This document shows, piece by piece, positions 23,501 to 36,535 of a stretch of DNA of 64,000 nucleotides (positions are counted from its first letter, which is position 1; the number at the start of each line of letters is the position of its first letter). Location of the stretch: contig JARCOQ010000012.1 in NCBI GenBank assembly GCA_029207755.1, positions 21,067,740 through 21,131,739 of the forward strand, given 5' to 3'. The DNA is from Chamaea fasciata. Lineage: Eukaryota; Chordata; Aves; Passeriformes; Sylviidae. The position numbers and the translations under genes are program-made. The notes under the pieces were generated by a model, which was not told where the DNA came from, ran no database searches, and was given only the letters and a program-made list of their open reading frames with translations.

Positions 23501-25289
23501 GTGAGGTCCCCACCACGGGCTGAGCTGGGGAAGCATCAGATCCCCTCCCCTGGGCTCGTTCCACAGTCCCTTGACATTTGCCTGGGGAAATGAGCCTGTT
23601 TGGCTCCCTTTGTGCAGCTCACAGTCAAAGCTCAGGGGCTGAGTCGTCTACGCTTTCTGCTGGAATCACTATCATTAGTGGCACTGGCACGGCAGGAAAT
23701 GTTCTGAAACAGCCCTGGAATCAGATTGATGTAGCAGAAGCAGTAGGAGGCCTTTAGGTGCCACTTCAGGCTCCTGCTAAGCTTCATCCAGCTCTGCTCA
23801 GGTTTTCCAAAAGCAGCATGGTGCTCTGCTTTCCCCTCGGAGAACCACAGAACATCCAAAGCCATGTGCTCCTGTTTTGCAGTTTCCCAAGAGAGCTGAG
23901 AGGGAAAAAGTTGAAAAACGTCAGCAGTCGTGTTGGACTCTAAAGGGGAAAACTGAGACCATTTGAATTTCAGTCAGGGAAACATTTTCTTAAATGAGGC
24001 TTGTGCCAAGAGTGGGCTGGTGGGAAGAGACAGGAAGGACTCAAAATCATCTGGTTTAGACTTTTTGAGAGCATTTTGGTGCTCAGGGGTTGATATCTAT
24101 GTGTTGAAAATGCATGTTTGCTGTGTCTGTGTATCCCAGAGAGCAGAACTTGGCCTGCTGGCTGCAAGCGGGAATGCCCAGCAGCCCAGCTTGCCTGCAC
24201 AGGCAGCAAGAACCCCTGGAGAGCCAAGGTTGGCTTTTAATACTGAAACCACACTGTGAGTCAGTGCTGGTCATGTTTTGAAATATTCCCCCCGCAGGCC
24301 CGGCCCCCCTCCCCAGGGCTAGCTCTGGAGAGGCTTTGGAGGAATATCTCCGAAGGGACAGGACAAAAGATTTCAAAAGAGGCTCTTACCCCCAGATTAT
24401 TCCAAGTCGTTTATTCCTCAAAGGGGTCCAGGGGCCAAAAGAGAGAGAACAAAGAAATCCAGGGGTCTTATCTAGTCTCCTATTTTGGGAGGGTCCTGGC
24501 ATTCAGCCAATTAGGTGTGGACATGTAGGGAGGAAATTCCAGAAGGGTCAAAAGGCGAGAGACCATTCCCCTAAAGAATTGCAAGGTTTCTCCAGGAGGA
24601 AAATGCCTTTGAAGCCCACAGTCAACAGGCACAACCTGTCTGTGTTTCCATCACTTTCGGGGAGGTGATTGCTGTAATCAGTTGATGATTCTTCCTTGCT
24701 GCTTTACTGGCGCTTTAAATTCTCTTTGTCATCTCCCTTTTTTAGGGATTGCTGTGTTCCTTCTTTTGCTTTTCAGGTTTGCTTTTGTTCCCAGTAAGGC
24801 CACAGTGTTTGGTCTCCTCTCTTGCTGCTCTGCCTGCATGACTGTATCCCCCAGAACTGCCCTATCCAAAGCTGACCTGCTAGAAAGGAATTTCTTCTTC
24901 CCCGCAGGAGAATGTGCTGTTATGCTTTCAGGTAGCCCATTCCCTCCGTGGAACACGACTGCATAGCTGTGTGCAGGCAGAAATCAGCAGGTTTTTGGCC
25001 CTGTTGAATATGCAGATGATTTGGTTCAGGTGCTCTTGTCTCCATCCTGCCGGTGCTGACCTGCTCGGCCCTTCCTTCCCACCAGGCACTGCCCTACTGC
25101 CCCTGGCCAAAATGCTGGAGCCAGACAGAAGGGATTCAAGTTCACCCTTGGGAATTCTGTGCCTGTACCTCCACAGCAGAAAGGGCTTTGGAAAAGGGGT
25201 CAAGGAAGGACGTCACCAGGGCATGGACAGGTCTCCTCTTGTCCTGTTTCCTCAAGTGGCAAAATCATGGTTCCATGTCTTTCCTGCAG
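23501..25289 (+). other. Chimeric p-a intron with the duplication junction, U1/U2
   Basis: This intron joins exon p of U1 to exon a of U2. The left end (to about 23592) is native to the intron after exon p. From 23593 it matches 63625 onward, which follows the natural N-terminal exon, so it derives from the intron before exon a. I see no exon in it. The U2/U3 counterpart is 50230-52018, with the junction at about 50322. Confidence 0.8.
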
Positions 25290-25424
25290 AATCTTCAGGG
25301 GGTGCAGGTCTCCATGGAGAGCTCACCTTACTTCCAGCTGGCGGGCCCCAGTGATGCATGCCGTGCCGTGCCAGGAGGCGCCATTACCGATGTGCACGTC
25401 CACTTCACTCCTGACGAGAACAAG
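25290..25424 (+). CDS. HYDIN: HYDIN exon a, U2 (first exon of the unit)
   Basis: This 135-nt exon (phase 0 to 0) encodes ESSPYFQL, AVPGGAITDVHVHFTPDEN and a final K. It matches the first ASH domain of HYDIN (ESSPYFK, VPPG, FTPEENKDYSH) and normally follows the N-terminal exon with the VVFQN motif. Here the preceding exon on the chromosome is exon p of U1, in the same phase. Confidence 0.9.
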
Positions 25425-26848
25425 GTGAGACTGGAGGAGCCAAAACACAGAATTATCTCCAAAGCCATTGTTGTCCCTGCACTCTGGGTACAGCCCATGC
25501 TGTGAGCTTGGCTCCAGGCCGTGGGCAGGCAGCCTGCAGCCAGTCCCAGCTTGGCATGTGCTGTCAGGCCCTGCACCCAGGCCTGACAGGCCCTGCTTCC
25601 CCTCGCTGCACATTCCTCTGAGCATTCCCAAGGGAAGAAAGATGCCCAGGGAACAGTAGGCAAACGGTAGAGGGGTGTTGATAGATGTCTGGCCATCTCT
25701 AGGTATAGTGGAAGGGGTTTCGTTATTCTGCAAAGTACTAGAGGAACAAAGAGGTCAGAGAGCTTTCCGCCTTCCTGACGGGCAACAGCTTCCCTGCCTC
25801 ACCCGGGGCTGGAGCAAGGACGGTGCTTTTTCACACCCTCTGTTCTCCAGCCTTGCGGCTGTGCTGTCCCAGAGCACAGCTGACCATGACACGGCTGCAA
25901 GGCCAGGGCAGAGGATGTGCTGTGCCCGTGGGCCCAGCCTGGCACAGGCACACTGAGCTCTAGGTGCCCTTAGTCAGCAGGAGCTTGGTGAGCTGCAGGG
26001 GACTTGGACACCTGCCTGAAAGAGCTCGTGTAGGGCAGGTACAGCCTGCAGGCAGGCAGACCTGTGGGCCCAGAGCCGGTGGCAGCGACACTGCTGCGGC
26101 TCTGTCTTCATGCCTGTCACTGTGGCTGCTCTGTCAGCTGGCGCCCATTCCATGCCAATTGTGCTTTTGCGTGCAAGTTTGAACACCAGTGCCGAGGCCC
26201 TGGCAAGTCTGCTCTCAGCGCTGTGATCTGGAGGCTCGTTCATACAGAGGGGTTTAGGACATGGCATGGAAGGGAGGAGGCCTTGCAGGGAAACAAAGAG
26301 AGGCTCTTTGCAACAGCATCCTGCTACCTCTTAGCACTGTTCTTCTCGTGACTTGGTTGGAGAGGCAAAATTAGAGGGGAGTTCTGAGCAAACAGATATT
26401 TCTACACCAGGCCAGAGGTCCAGGATCTCTTTGGGTGCAGCTGTTCTCTCAGTTTCCTTTTGCTGCTTAGATTCAGTTTAACACTTTGTCCTATTCTCAA
26501 TCCGTGGGAATATAGTAACCTAAGGAGGAATGTCCTGTGTTCCCTAGCTCCATGTTCCTTAGAAGGGACTTAGGAATTATTTAACATCATTAAAATTGAG
26601 AGTAAAAATTATGGTGGCCCTGGGCACTTGTCTGTATGACCCAAGTGACACAAGAGCTTAATGCCACTGAGATAGGTTTTGCAAAGTGCACTGCTGCCTT
26701 TAAAATGTGAGATATTAGTAGAACTTATTGTTCATTTGGGGGTGGAATAGGTAAATTGATACCCTTGAAGGGATATAGGAAATGGCTTTTCTTCTGCCAT
26801 GGAGATGGCACCAAATGACCTGTGCTGAGACAGTTTCTTTTCCTGCAG

Positions 26849-27048
26849 GTTTATTCCCATGAGCTCGTCTGCGTCAGTGGAGAGGAAAGGATAGTTGTGC
26901 CAATTCGGGCCATCCCTGCCCGAGCTATCCTGGACTTCCCAGACGAGCTGGACTTCTCAAAGTGTCCGGTCAAGGGCAGCACCCGCAAGAGTCTGCTGAT
27001 TCAGAATTGTGGTAGTGTGGCAGCTCATTACCAGCTGGGCACCGAGAG
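26849..27048 (+). CDS. HYDIN: HYDIN exon b, U2
   Basis: It appears identical to exon b of U1, with the same acceptor and donor. It follows exon a of the same unit in frame to read ENK-VYSHELVC. Confidence 0.92.
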
Positions 27049-28580
27049 GTGAGGCAGCTCATCTGTCCTTGTGCAAAACACCTTTGGGGGATAACAGAGT
27101 TGGGAAAGAACAACAAAAGGAACCAGAGCATGGGAGCTGCTGCCCTGCGTCGCCGGCTGGAAATGGGCAGGATGGATGACATCTGCTCTTGCTTTCAGTG
27201 TTCTTAGCAGGATGCAGCCTTTGAGCTTTCTCTGCCCCAGATTTCCTGGGGGGTGCTGGAACATGTTAGTTGCTGGCTTGCGCCCTCCTGAGCACAAGCA
27301 GCTTCTGAAATGGGTACTCACCACTGTCAGCCAAACAGACCCATTCTCTGGGAGGACACAGGCACATGGCTTTCCAGTGGTGCCTGCATCAGATGCCCAA
27401 CATGAGCTGTGTTGCAGGCAGCCGGTGCAGTTCCTGTTACTTAAAGCTGATCTGATTTCCCTTGTCAGCTGAGGGCATCAGTCCCCTCTTCTGTTCCACG
27501 ATGAACCTTTGAAAGCCGGTTTAAAATTTCAAACACGTGCTTTAAATCTCTGAATAAGGTCGTCCCCCCTTTCATTGAGATCTCATTTTACATATTCTGA
27601 AGTTCCTGTGTTTCTGCTGTTTTTTCATTTTGGTTTGTGTTAAATGTTTGCCAAAAGATCATGAATTCTTCATTGGGAACTTTCATAAATGTCAAGCTCC
27701 TCCAAGGCCTATCAATACACCACATGCCCATAGGCATAGGCACAGGTGTATTAGAAACATGAGACATTTAGTGACTATGTGAAAAGCAATTGGACTGATT
27801 TAGAAGATAAAAGTATAGAATAACTTTCTCTAGAGGGGACCTCTGGAAATTGTCCGAGCAAATACGCTGCTCAAAGCAAGACCAGTGTCCGGGGATTGCA
27901 AGGGGCCATTGGGAGATCTGGAGTTGTCTTTAGATGCCATACAAGGAAACAAACATACAAATGGACTAGTTAAAAAGCCGAAGAAGACCTATTAAAACCC
28001 CTCCATGACCTTATCTTTTCTGCCTGTCGGGTGCAGTAGTGATTCATTGAAAGGGTAGATCTAACAGGATGAGAACTATCTTAAGGAACAGCTGACAATT
28101 AACTCACTATATTGCTCTAATCAAGCCATAAAAGGCCAAAATTTATCCTGCCAGCCCCATCTCTTGGCAGTGGTTTTCATTTGGTTATTATAGCGTCAGG
28201 GATGTCTCCTTCACAGTCCTTCTTATATGTGGGCTCAGGGAACAGCTTAGTGATGTTGACTGAAATTCAGAGGAGTTAAGTTTAACTGTAGAGCTTGTGT
28301 CCTTGGGTCTTGGGGAGCCAGGTCTATATGAGAGATGACTGCTCCAGCAGGAACAGGGGAGTCTGGTGGGTACAGCCTGGGGTGGGATGTAGGAGATGCA
28401 AGGGCTGATTTGCACTCAGTTTTTCAGCCCTGACAACTGAAACTTGGCTGGATCCTCTTCTCCTGGTAATTTGAAAATAAGAAGATATCTTCTTTCTCAC
28501 GCAACCCCTGAGGTCACTCCCAGGAGTGTTATTCACATCCTGCCATCTGAGGGCAGGAGTATGTAACATGGGGCAGGAGT

Positions 28581-28860
28581 GGGAAGGGAAGGGAAGGGAA
28601 GGGAAGGGAAGGGAAGGGAAGGGAAGGGAAGGGAAGGGAAGGGAAGGGAAGGGAAGGGAAGGGAAGGGAAGGGAAGGGAAGGGAAGGGAAGGGAAGGGAA
28701 GGGAAGGGAAGGGAAGGGAAGGGAAGGGAAGGGAAGGGAAGGGAAGGGAAGGGAAGGGAAGGGAAGGGAAGGGAAGGGAAGGGAAGGGAAGGGAAGGGAA
28801 GGGAAGGGAAGGGAAGGGAAGGGAAGGGAAGGGAAGGGAAGGGAAGGGAAGGGAAGGGAA
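28581..28860. repeat. (GGGAA)n microsatellite, 56 copies, U2
   Basis: This is the U2 counterpart, 280 bp and two repeats longer than in U1. The length difference distinguishes the copies. Confidence 0.98.
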
Positions 28861-30402
28861 GGGGAGTGCTGAAGTGTGGCCAGGGACTCCCTTAACTGGC
28901 AGCTTCTCTTTCTGGCAAAATTCCTGACAAAACAATAAGAAAAAAATCCTGTGCCTTGCCCACACCAGGCACCGATCCCCCAAGCCCCAGCAGAGACCTG
29001 CAGCAGTGCTGGCTCACCCTCGGGGCAGATGTGGGAGCTCGTACAGTAATCGGGCTCCGGGGCTGCTGGGGCCTTGTCTTTCCTCCTCTCTCCCCAAAGT
29101 CTCACATCCAGCACATAAACATTGCTGGCCCAAGGCTTCTCCATCAGCCACTAGTGATGTTCTCACTAGTGGTAATGGAGCAGGTCAGGCCCATAACTGC
29201 AGCAATAGGTCCTTAGTGAGCAGAACCTGAAGCAAGTTCATCAGCTGTCACTACTGACATGAATGAAATTCAGCTTGCCAGATGTTCTCTATATTTTTGT
29301 GTGTGATAAGTTCATCACCAAACTCCCCAGAACACCCTTTCTGTGCACAGATTGACCACCAGCAAAGCACTGAGGAACTTTTGTTTCCTCAGTGGGGCTG
29401 TGGAAGAGCACAAAGCCCAGCAACTTCTGGGCAGAAGCACATTTCACCTGAGCTGTCCCTGAGCATCAAAGCACGGAGTCTTGTGTTTGTCAGGCAAGAA
29501 CTGTTCACCTGGTGACCAATCCTAATTGCTCCTGTTACATCCAAAGTGCACCAAGACATTTGCGTAATTATTTCCAACACATTGCGCAGAGTTTGTCTGG
29601 TGAGCCAAGCAAACAGTTACCAGCCTGGATGACAACCCAGGGCCCCAGACTGCACTGCTGGTAAATACACAAAACCCTCCTGTTCTGCCTCCTCGATGTG
29701 CTCCTGCTAATGGTGCTTCATATGGCTGGGATTGGATCCTTCAGATTGTAAATGGCATCCTCCTTTTGGGTCTTGTTTCCATGTCACTGTATTGCTCTAA
29801 TCTGCATTTGCACTCTTTCAGAGTTTTGATTGCTCCTTTTTGTAGAGCAGCTTTCATTGAAATGCTGACAAAATGTGCTAATTCAGGATCTTTTCAAGGT
29901 AAAATAAACCAAAGAGCCACGCTGCAAATTCAACAGTAGTTATTCCGTGGTCTTCAAGAGAAAGTTCCTTCTCCCTGTCTGATTCCTAGGCTGTAATCTC
30001 ACAAGAGAGATAGTGCCCTAACATTTGCATCTCTTGAGAGGAAGTTTATAGGTAGCAGGAAATGAGAAATTCCTGAGGCAGTCAGCGTCAAGTTATGCAT
30101 GCAGATAGCTCTTAACTCTCTCTGTGCTTTTCACAAACCATTCTCTGATGGGATTGCTGGCAGTCAGAAGGCTGGATGCAGAGTATGGGGGAGATTAGGT
30201 CGTTTTATCCCACAGGATCTTCTGAGGGCTGGATCTCCTCAGAAGTGGGTCAGTAGCTGTTTCTGATCCTGGCTGTTCTGTCTGTCTTGGCCGTAGTTTG
30301 TTTGCTCCCTGCTTGCCCAAGTGAGCTGAAGTGACCTGCACTGCAGAAAGAATGTCATGGCCAGAATTCCCCCCAAGTCCTGATCCTCTCTTTGTGTTGC
30401 AG

Positions 30403-30524
30403 TCCTTTCTCCGTGGTTCCAGCCGAAGGAATTCTGGGCCCTGGTCACACCATGCAGGTGACAGTGGGATTTCACCCGCTGACGTGCGGTGACCATTTTG
30501 GGTCCCTGGTGGCGCGCTGCACAG
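30403..30524 (+). CDS. HYDIN: HYDIN exon c, U2
   Basis: It encodes the same peptide as U1 exon c, with a silent change (TTC to TTT) before GSLVARC. The intron just upstream differs slightly around the polypyrimidine region. Confidence 0.92.
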
Positions 30525-31826
30525 GTGAGTGCTGGGCAACGCACGGGACACAGGACAGTTCTCCACCATCACTCCCTGTTCATCCCTCTCAATTCCCTCT
30601 AGATGTACCTTCTCTGTTCCAGCTCTGCCCCAAAGAAAACTGAAATAGCTGGTGTTTAAATGGTTGAAAAAGTGGATCCCCTCTAACAGGGCTGAGATTT
30701 TTGGAATTCTGTTTTGCTGGGTGTTGCAGAGTGGAGGAAGGAGGAACCCTGATTCTCCACTACTGTGTGGCTACGCCTGGGTGAAGTTTTATTTTACTCC
30801 TGGGCAGTGCTGTATGTGAGCTGCGAGGTCTCCATCAGACTCTCTCCAATGCAGTGTATTTCTTGCACACCTCTGTCCTGTATGCCGCTTCTCCACTGGC
30901 TTGTCACAGACCCTTTTACTATGTTGCCCTCTACACATCCATGCAGTTTTTGCCTAATAACATCTTCAGGCCCTCAAGTTCCTGTATGGTGACAAATCAA
31001 GACAAATTTTTCCTCGTCCCCATTTCCCAGGCCGTTCATGCTGTTGCAAACCTCTCACATCTCCCATTTGATTTCTAGACTGAGGAATCCCATTCAGACT
31101 TCATATAGAAGCTGCTCTGTACTTATTAATCTTTCCTTGTCCTTTTGTATTTAACCTGAAGTGCTCCATCTTGGTTTTTGAGATCAGGACAATATGAAAT
31201 ATTTCAAGACTGATGGGGCTGTGGGTTTGGACAGGAAGATGACGATGATGATGATTTTTATGGTGTTCATTTTGTAGTGGTTTGTCATATTGCAAAGCCA
31301 GGCTGGTTGTGTTTCCTCTCCTGTGTCCCCTCCTGCTGTGGGCTGTCACTTCACCTGTTCCTCTGGGTCTCCTTTTTCTGCCCACATGCCCCCAGGCGTA
31401 TTTGCTTGTCAGCAACAAGGGATCCAAGGGATCAGGAGGGGCAGGAGTCTCGTGGGATGCGCAGGGGAGACCTCGGCAAGCCAGGATTGACCAGGGCTCC
31501 TCAGTGTCACCTGAAGGACTTTGATGCAGAAATCCCAGTGGTCTGAGTGGGTCACCTGAGCACATCTGACAAATCCCACTGTACATACTGTCACCTTGGG
31601 GCCAAATCTCTACAAACACCTTGGAAATAAGGTGGTTAAGGAGGTGCCCAGGACATCCTCACGCAGTACACACAGAGCTGTCAGGACGTGATAAATGTAC
31701 TGATCCATGGAACTGCTAATACATTTAAAAGCTATGACACTTTCTTCCGTGACCTGTGGTTTGCTTTGTTCCTTGTGCTTCCATCAGCAACTGAGCTAGC
31801 TGAGCAAAGACTCTGCTTTGTTCCAG

Positions 31827-32031
31827 GTGAAGAAAGTTTCTTCACATTCCTTCGCGCAGAAGCTGCAGATGTCAACATTGGATTGAGCACATATTCCATG
31901 AAGGTTGAGAAGACTTTCATCACCACATCAAGCCACACAAGCATGTTCATCAGAAACAGGAGTAACATCACAGCCCACTTCCAGTGGAAGATGTTTCCTA
32001 CTGAGGAAGCCGACAATGAAGAGAAGAGGAG
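31827..32031 (+). CDS. HYDIN: HYDIN exon d, U2
   Basis: The predicted peptide is identical to U1 exon d, including the NRSNITAHFQWK core. Splice sites are unchanged. Confidence 0.92.
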
Positions 32032-32178
32032 GTTGGTTTGAAAGATACGTTTCAGTGAGATACATGGCCCAAGACTGAAACTAATGCATGGCCTCAGGGG
32101 GGTGTTGGTGATTTTGAATGGTTTAGGCCAAGTAAACCATCCCTGGCATTAGGGTGTGTGTCCCTGGGCTGCAGGAGC

Positions 32179-32684
32179 TCAGCACAGCATTCCAGTTCCA
32201 TTTATACTCCAACCAAGGATGGCATTTTGGGAAGGAAAGGTTGATTGCAATGACTGGATTTCCTCAAGTTCTAATTGGGCTTTTGCCTCCCTAATCTTCT
32301 TCCTACATGACCTGGCAACATCCTTAAACGTTTCCTGAGTTGCCAGCCCCTCTTTGCAAAGGCAATACGCCCTCTTTTTTCCCCTTAGTTCCTTCCAAAT
32401 CTCCTTGCCCATCCAGGCTCGTTGTCTTCCCTGTCAGCTCATCTTTCAGCACACAGGGACAGTCTGTTCCTGTGCCTTCAAGACTTCTTTCTTGAAGTAT
32501 GTCCATCCTTCCTGGACCCCTTTGTTTGTAAAGGCTGCTCCCCAAGGTCCTCTCCAAAACAATCTCTTGAACAGGCCGAAGGCTGCCTTCCAGAAGACCA
32601 GAGTGGAAGTTTTGTTGATGCCCCTCCTTGTTTCACTGAATGTTGAAAACTCTGTTATTTCACAGTCACTGTACCCCCAGACAG
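32179..32684 (-). mobile_element. CR1 LINE fragment (ORF2 part), U2
   Basis: This is the U2 copy of the CR1 remnant, carried along by the segmental duplication. Confidence 0.65.
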
Positions 32685-33743
32685 TGGTGAACAGATGAAG
32701 TTCTTTTAGTTCTTAGGGAATCTCCTGGTGATATCCAGTACCTGGATCCCAGGGAGGCAGCAGGCTTCCCTGTGGAACGGATCCGCTCGATATGCAGGGC
32801 CCTCATTTCCCCTTAGAAGGGATTCACTTACTACCACTACCCTTCTTTTCTTCGTAATACTTTTTTCCAATTACATTTATTTTCATGCCAGTTTGTGTCC
32901 TAGCCTGTCACCAGGACATTTTGTTTTTCCTTACTTCCAGTCTTAGGGATGGTGTTAGCTCTAAGGCCTACTCTCCTGCTGTCAGAGATGCTTTTGAGAT
33001 CTCAGAGCAGAGAGGACTTTTTTTTATGAGAGGAGCTAGTGCAGGATCCTTTCCCTCTCTGGCCATTCTACTACCATGCACTGGGATGGGACCCAAAAAG
33101 CTCTGGATCCTGAAAAGATGATCTCTCCAGGAGTTTGCTGTCTGTCTCCTGCACCAAGAAGTCCCTTCCCCTCTCACAGCCTCTGTTTTCATGCATATAA
33201 AACCTTGGATGTCACTGAAGGGATGCGGTGCCTGAATTCATCAATTTCCTTTGGAAGTGCTCTGGGATGCTCTTGTGAAAGGCAGAGTAGGGAACAGGGC
33301 AGGTCCAAAATGGAAGAAACAAAGAGCGATGCTGGTAACACGTTACCACAACCCAGCTTCGTCTCCCTTTCCCAGGGAAGTCCTGCAGTGGGTGCTCCGT
33401 GATCTTTATCTGCTTCCCCCGAGCAGCTCAGTGGTAGGAAAAGCCAGCTGAGGTGGCTGGTGGATTCTCCCTCAGTTTTGGCAGAGGCTTTGAGGCAGGA
33501 GATTCTCTTGAGGGATGCTGGCTTTCCAAAGCTCTCCTGAGCTTGCAAGTGTGGAGTAAAGCTACCTGCTGAGCTTGTGCACAACAAGTTATCTTCTGAT
33601 CCGATTGGGACCCTCGTGGCTTGGGGTCAGCCCTTGCTGGGGAGCTGCCGCTCCTCCCCAAGTGCTTTGCTCTCCCGCACTTCCGCTTCTCTCTGCAAAT
33701 ATATTAAATGACCTGCTGGCTTTGTCTCTCCCTGCGGCTGCAG

Positions 33744-33936
33744 GCAGTGTGATTTGCTGGAGCCACCACCAAAGGTCTGGATGGAAGACTTCATGGAGGA
33801 GAAAAAAATAAAGAAGGTGAAGGGCTTTTGTGAAAATCGCACCTCCCTCCTGAGCCAAAAGGTCCAGGAGGAGAAGGCAAAGGTGCAAGAAGACCCCCTG
33901 CTGTTCTCCAATGACTTTTTTTTCATTGAGCCAATG
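33744..33936 (+). CDS. HYDIN: HYDIN exon e, U2
   Basis: The predicted peptide is identical to U1 exon e, with the same phase 2 to 0. The pyrimidine tract again follows the donor. Confidence 0.9.
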
Positions 33937-33954
33937 GTAAGTGATAGCTGAGAA

Positions 33955-34073
33955 CCTCATTTTCCTCCTCTTCCTTCTCTTCCTTCTCTTTCTCCTCGTC
34001 CTCCTCCTCTTCCTTCTCCTCCTTCTCTTTCTCCTCGTCCTCCTCCTCTTCCTTCTCCTCCTTCTCCTCCTTC

Positions 34074-34105
<32 letters not shown>

Positions 34106-34156
34106 CTCCTCTTCCTTCTCCTCCTCCTCCTCCTCTTCCTCCTCCCGCCCACCCTA
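33955..34156. repeat. Polypyrimidine CTT/CCT tract, U2
   Basis: This is the U2 copy of the tract after exon e, with no obvious change. Confidence 0.95.
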
Positions 34157-35193
34157 CCCCCGCCCCTTTCCCCGGGTGCGGTCACTCAGCAGGTCCTCAG
34201 CTGGCTCGGTGTGCTCAGAGGGAGGGCATGGAGTTTCTGGTGCGGCTGCAGAGCTCACTGCTGAAAGTATTTCTGCCCTGCAGGCTCAAGGCAGGGCTGG
34301 GAGCCTGACAAAGCTGAGCTCTGCTGCCAGGGCTCGAGCTCAGGGCACTCCGTGTCCTTGAAGTGTCCACAGGGAGCAGTTTTTGTAGGTAGGGGCTCCC
34401 CCGACACGTGCTGCTGCGTGGGGTTCAGCGGAGGGTGTTGGAGCAGTGCCAGTTCACGGATTGACCTGAAGCATGCAAGGGTTCGCTGGGAAAAGGAGGC
34501 CAAATTCAGCCCAAGGTTAATCGTAGAAATGCCTGTCCCTTCCTCTAACCACGACTCGCACTGTTTGTGAGTCTCCCAGTGTCATCTGTGAGCCTGGACA
34601 CAAGGGTGGGAGGTTATAATGGGCATTTTGAGTTCTCTTGCACACGGGGACAGTAAACCTTTTCTTTTTCTGTTTATGCAAGCAAACGCCCATGTCCTCC
34701 CATCAGCCAGAGCCCTGATTCTGAGTATTGGCATTGTGAGAGATGATGAATGCCTGGTGTCTGCACAGTGCAAAATCCCTTCTCATCCTGGAGTAAATCC
34801 TAGAATAATCCCAACCTCTGCTTTCTTTGAAAAAAGGTTAAACTAATATTTTTCTTTCCAAGGAAGGGGATCGTGTTCTTGGTTACTCCTATGGCCCGTC
34901 TAAGGCCAAGAGCCACCAGTGCACAATGGCAGTTAGGTACCACTGTAGCTGACTGCAGCATGATGTGACCAGGAGCTTGTGTCAGAGCAGCAGGAACATT
35001 GTGGAGAGTGGGGGCTGATCAGCTGAGCATTGAGAGCGCCCAGTGGTGTGTTGAGCTGGGTTTAGAGTGTTTCCTTGGGCTCCTTATGTTGTTCGCTCAT
35101 CACTGATGCTCTGAAGAAAGGCTTAGAGGAGTGGTTGAAAACAAGAAGTGTGAAGTTTGAAGATAAATCTTTTTCTGTCTCTTTCTGTTTCAG

Positions 35194-35293
35194 GAGGGAG
35201 AGATTGGGCCACGTTGTTCGGCTGAAATCAAGGTGACCTTTAAACCCCTGGAAGCACTGGAGTATCAGAGTGTGGCCTACTGTGACATCTCAG
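35194..35293 (+). CDS. HYDIN: HYDIN exon f, U2
   Basis: The peptide is unchanged from U1 exon f, ending the third ASH domain; acceptor and donor are canonical. Confidence 0.92.
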
Positions 35294-36013
35294 GTACAGC
35301 TCCTTTCCCCTGCTTCTCTCACCCACAGTGAAGCCATGGAGCAAGCCTGAGCCCACTGGGCTCCCATGTAACTGCTGGGAAGAGTTCCTGGTCAGCAGGG
35401 CAGTGCTGGCACATCCCCAGTGTCCCTGCAGCTTCCAGGGAGTTTCCCATGCAAGGCCAGGGCTCGGAACACCTGTGTCTGGATTGCTGATCCCAGAACA
35501 ACCCAGGCAGTGCAGGGAGATGTTTTCATGGCACGGCTTTGCCAGCATTTCCTCAAAGGCCAAGCAGCTACAGAGCAGAACAGCTTTAGTGAACAAGCAC
35601 TAAGCCCCTCTAGACCACTGGCCTCCAGGATGGGTCCATTTGACATGGATCCACCATCAGGCAGTCGCAGCTGAGTTAGAAATGTGCTCCCTGAGCCTGG
35701 ATCACCTCCAGACACCACCAGGCCAGCGGAGGCGGAGCCCCGCTGAGCCCAGGGTGTTGGTAGAAGGACCACCCTTGGCCAGCACCTGCTTCTCTCCCTG
35801 TGTGGGAATTGTCACCTTGCAGCTCTCAGTCTGTGCAAACAGAACACAGTGCCGAGTGTCAGAAGTGGAGGACAGCAGTCCTGTGCTGCTGGGCCAGGTG
35901 GTTTGGCAGTTGTTGCCTGGCAGTTTGCCAGGTAGCAATTGCCAAAGTCTTCGTGAGCTTTGTGCCTTCAATGAATGGATTTCAAAGCTCCTCTAAGTGC
36001 ATGGGGAGGAAAC

Positions 36014-36299
36014 CCTAGAGTCATAGTATGTTAAGGATGGAACGGACCTCAAAGACTGTCTAGTGCCAAGGCCCCTGCCATGGGCAGGGACACCTCCCAC
36101 TAGACCAGGTAGCTCCAAGCCCCATCCAGCCTGGCTTTGAACACTTTCAGGGCTGGAACCTCCACAACTCCCCTGGGGAACCTACTCCAGCGTCTCACCA
36201 CCTCACAGTAAAAAAATTCTTCTCAATATCTAACCTAAATTTCCTTTCTTTCAATTTATACCTGTCACTCCTTGGCCTGTCGCTACAGGACACCAGAGA
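36014..36299 (-). mobile_element. CR1 LINE 3' end, U2
   Basis: This is the U2 copy of the same CR1 insertion at the same place relative to exons f and g, so the insertion came before the duplication. Confidence 0.92.
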
Positions 36300-36535
36300 T
36301 GTTTTAAACTCAGCAAACTGGTGGCTAAAATTGGAAACCAGCCCAAGGAATGGGTTAGAAATTGCAAGTCAGCCCCAGGGGATATCTCCTGAGGGAAGAG
36401 AAGGGTCCATATCTTCTGCTGCAGCATCAAGAGCTGGTTGCATGCAGCTCAGAATCAGGGTCTAGCATTGAGGCAGCCTGGAAAATCCAGTAGAACAGAG
36501 GGAATTATTGTACTGAAATGGACATCTCTCCCCAG

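Larger units (their letters stand above)
1..23592 (+). repeat. HYDIN: HYDIN tandem unit U1 (left end cut)
   Basis: This is the first copy of a head-to-tail repeat of about 26.7 kb. Its first base corresponds to 26716 in U2 and to about 53445 in U3. It carries exons b to p; exon a lies outside the window. Introns and exons are almost identical to U2, with offsets moving from 26715 to 26729 through small indels. The right boundary is set by comparison with 63625, where the sequence following this point appears next to different DNA. Exon j has a 1-nt deletion, so this copy cannot be read straight through as it stands. Related partial HYDIN duplication is known in human (HYDIN2), but the internal array here is read from the sequence. 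Confidence 0.9.

Noticed and set aside
23883..23966. A possible HYDIN exon after exon p (starting FPKRAEREK after TTTGCAG, with a KGK motif near its end).
   Set aside because: It weakly resembles HYDIN after exon p, but the same sequence at 63.9 kb follows the N-terminal exon, so it belongs to the intron before exon a. The frame also ends in TGA at 23964 in all copies.
24290..24660. Possible solo LTR on the minus strand (reverse AATAAA near 24410), also at 51019-51389.
   Set aside because: No terminal TG/CA pair, TATA box or target duplication could be shown, so it was not annotated.
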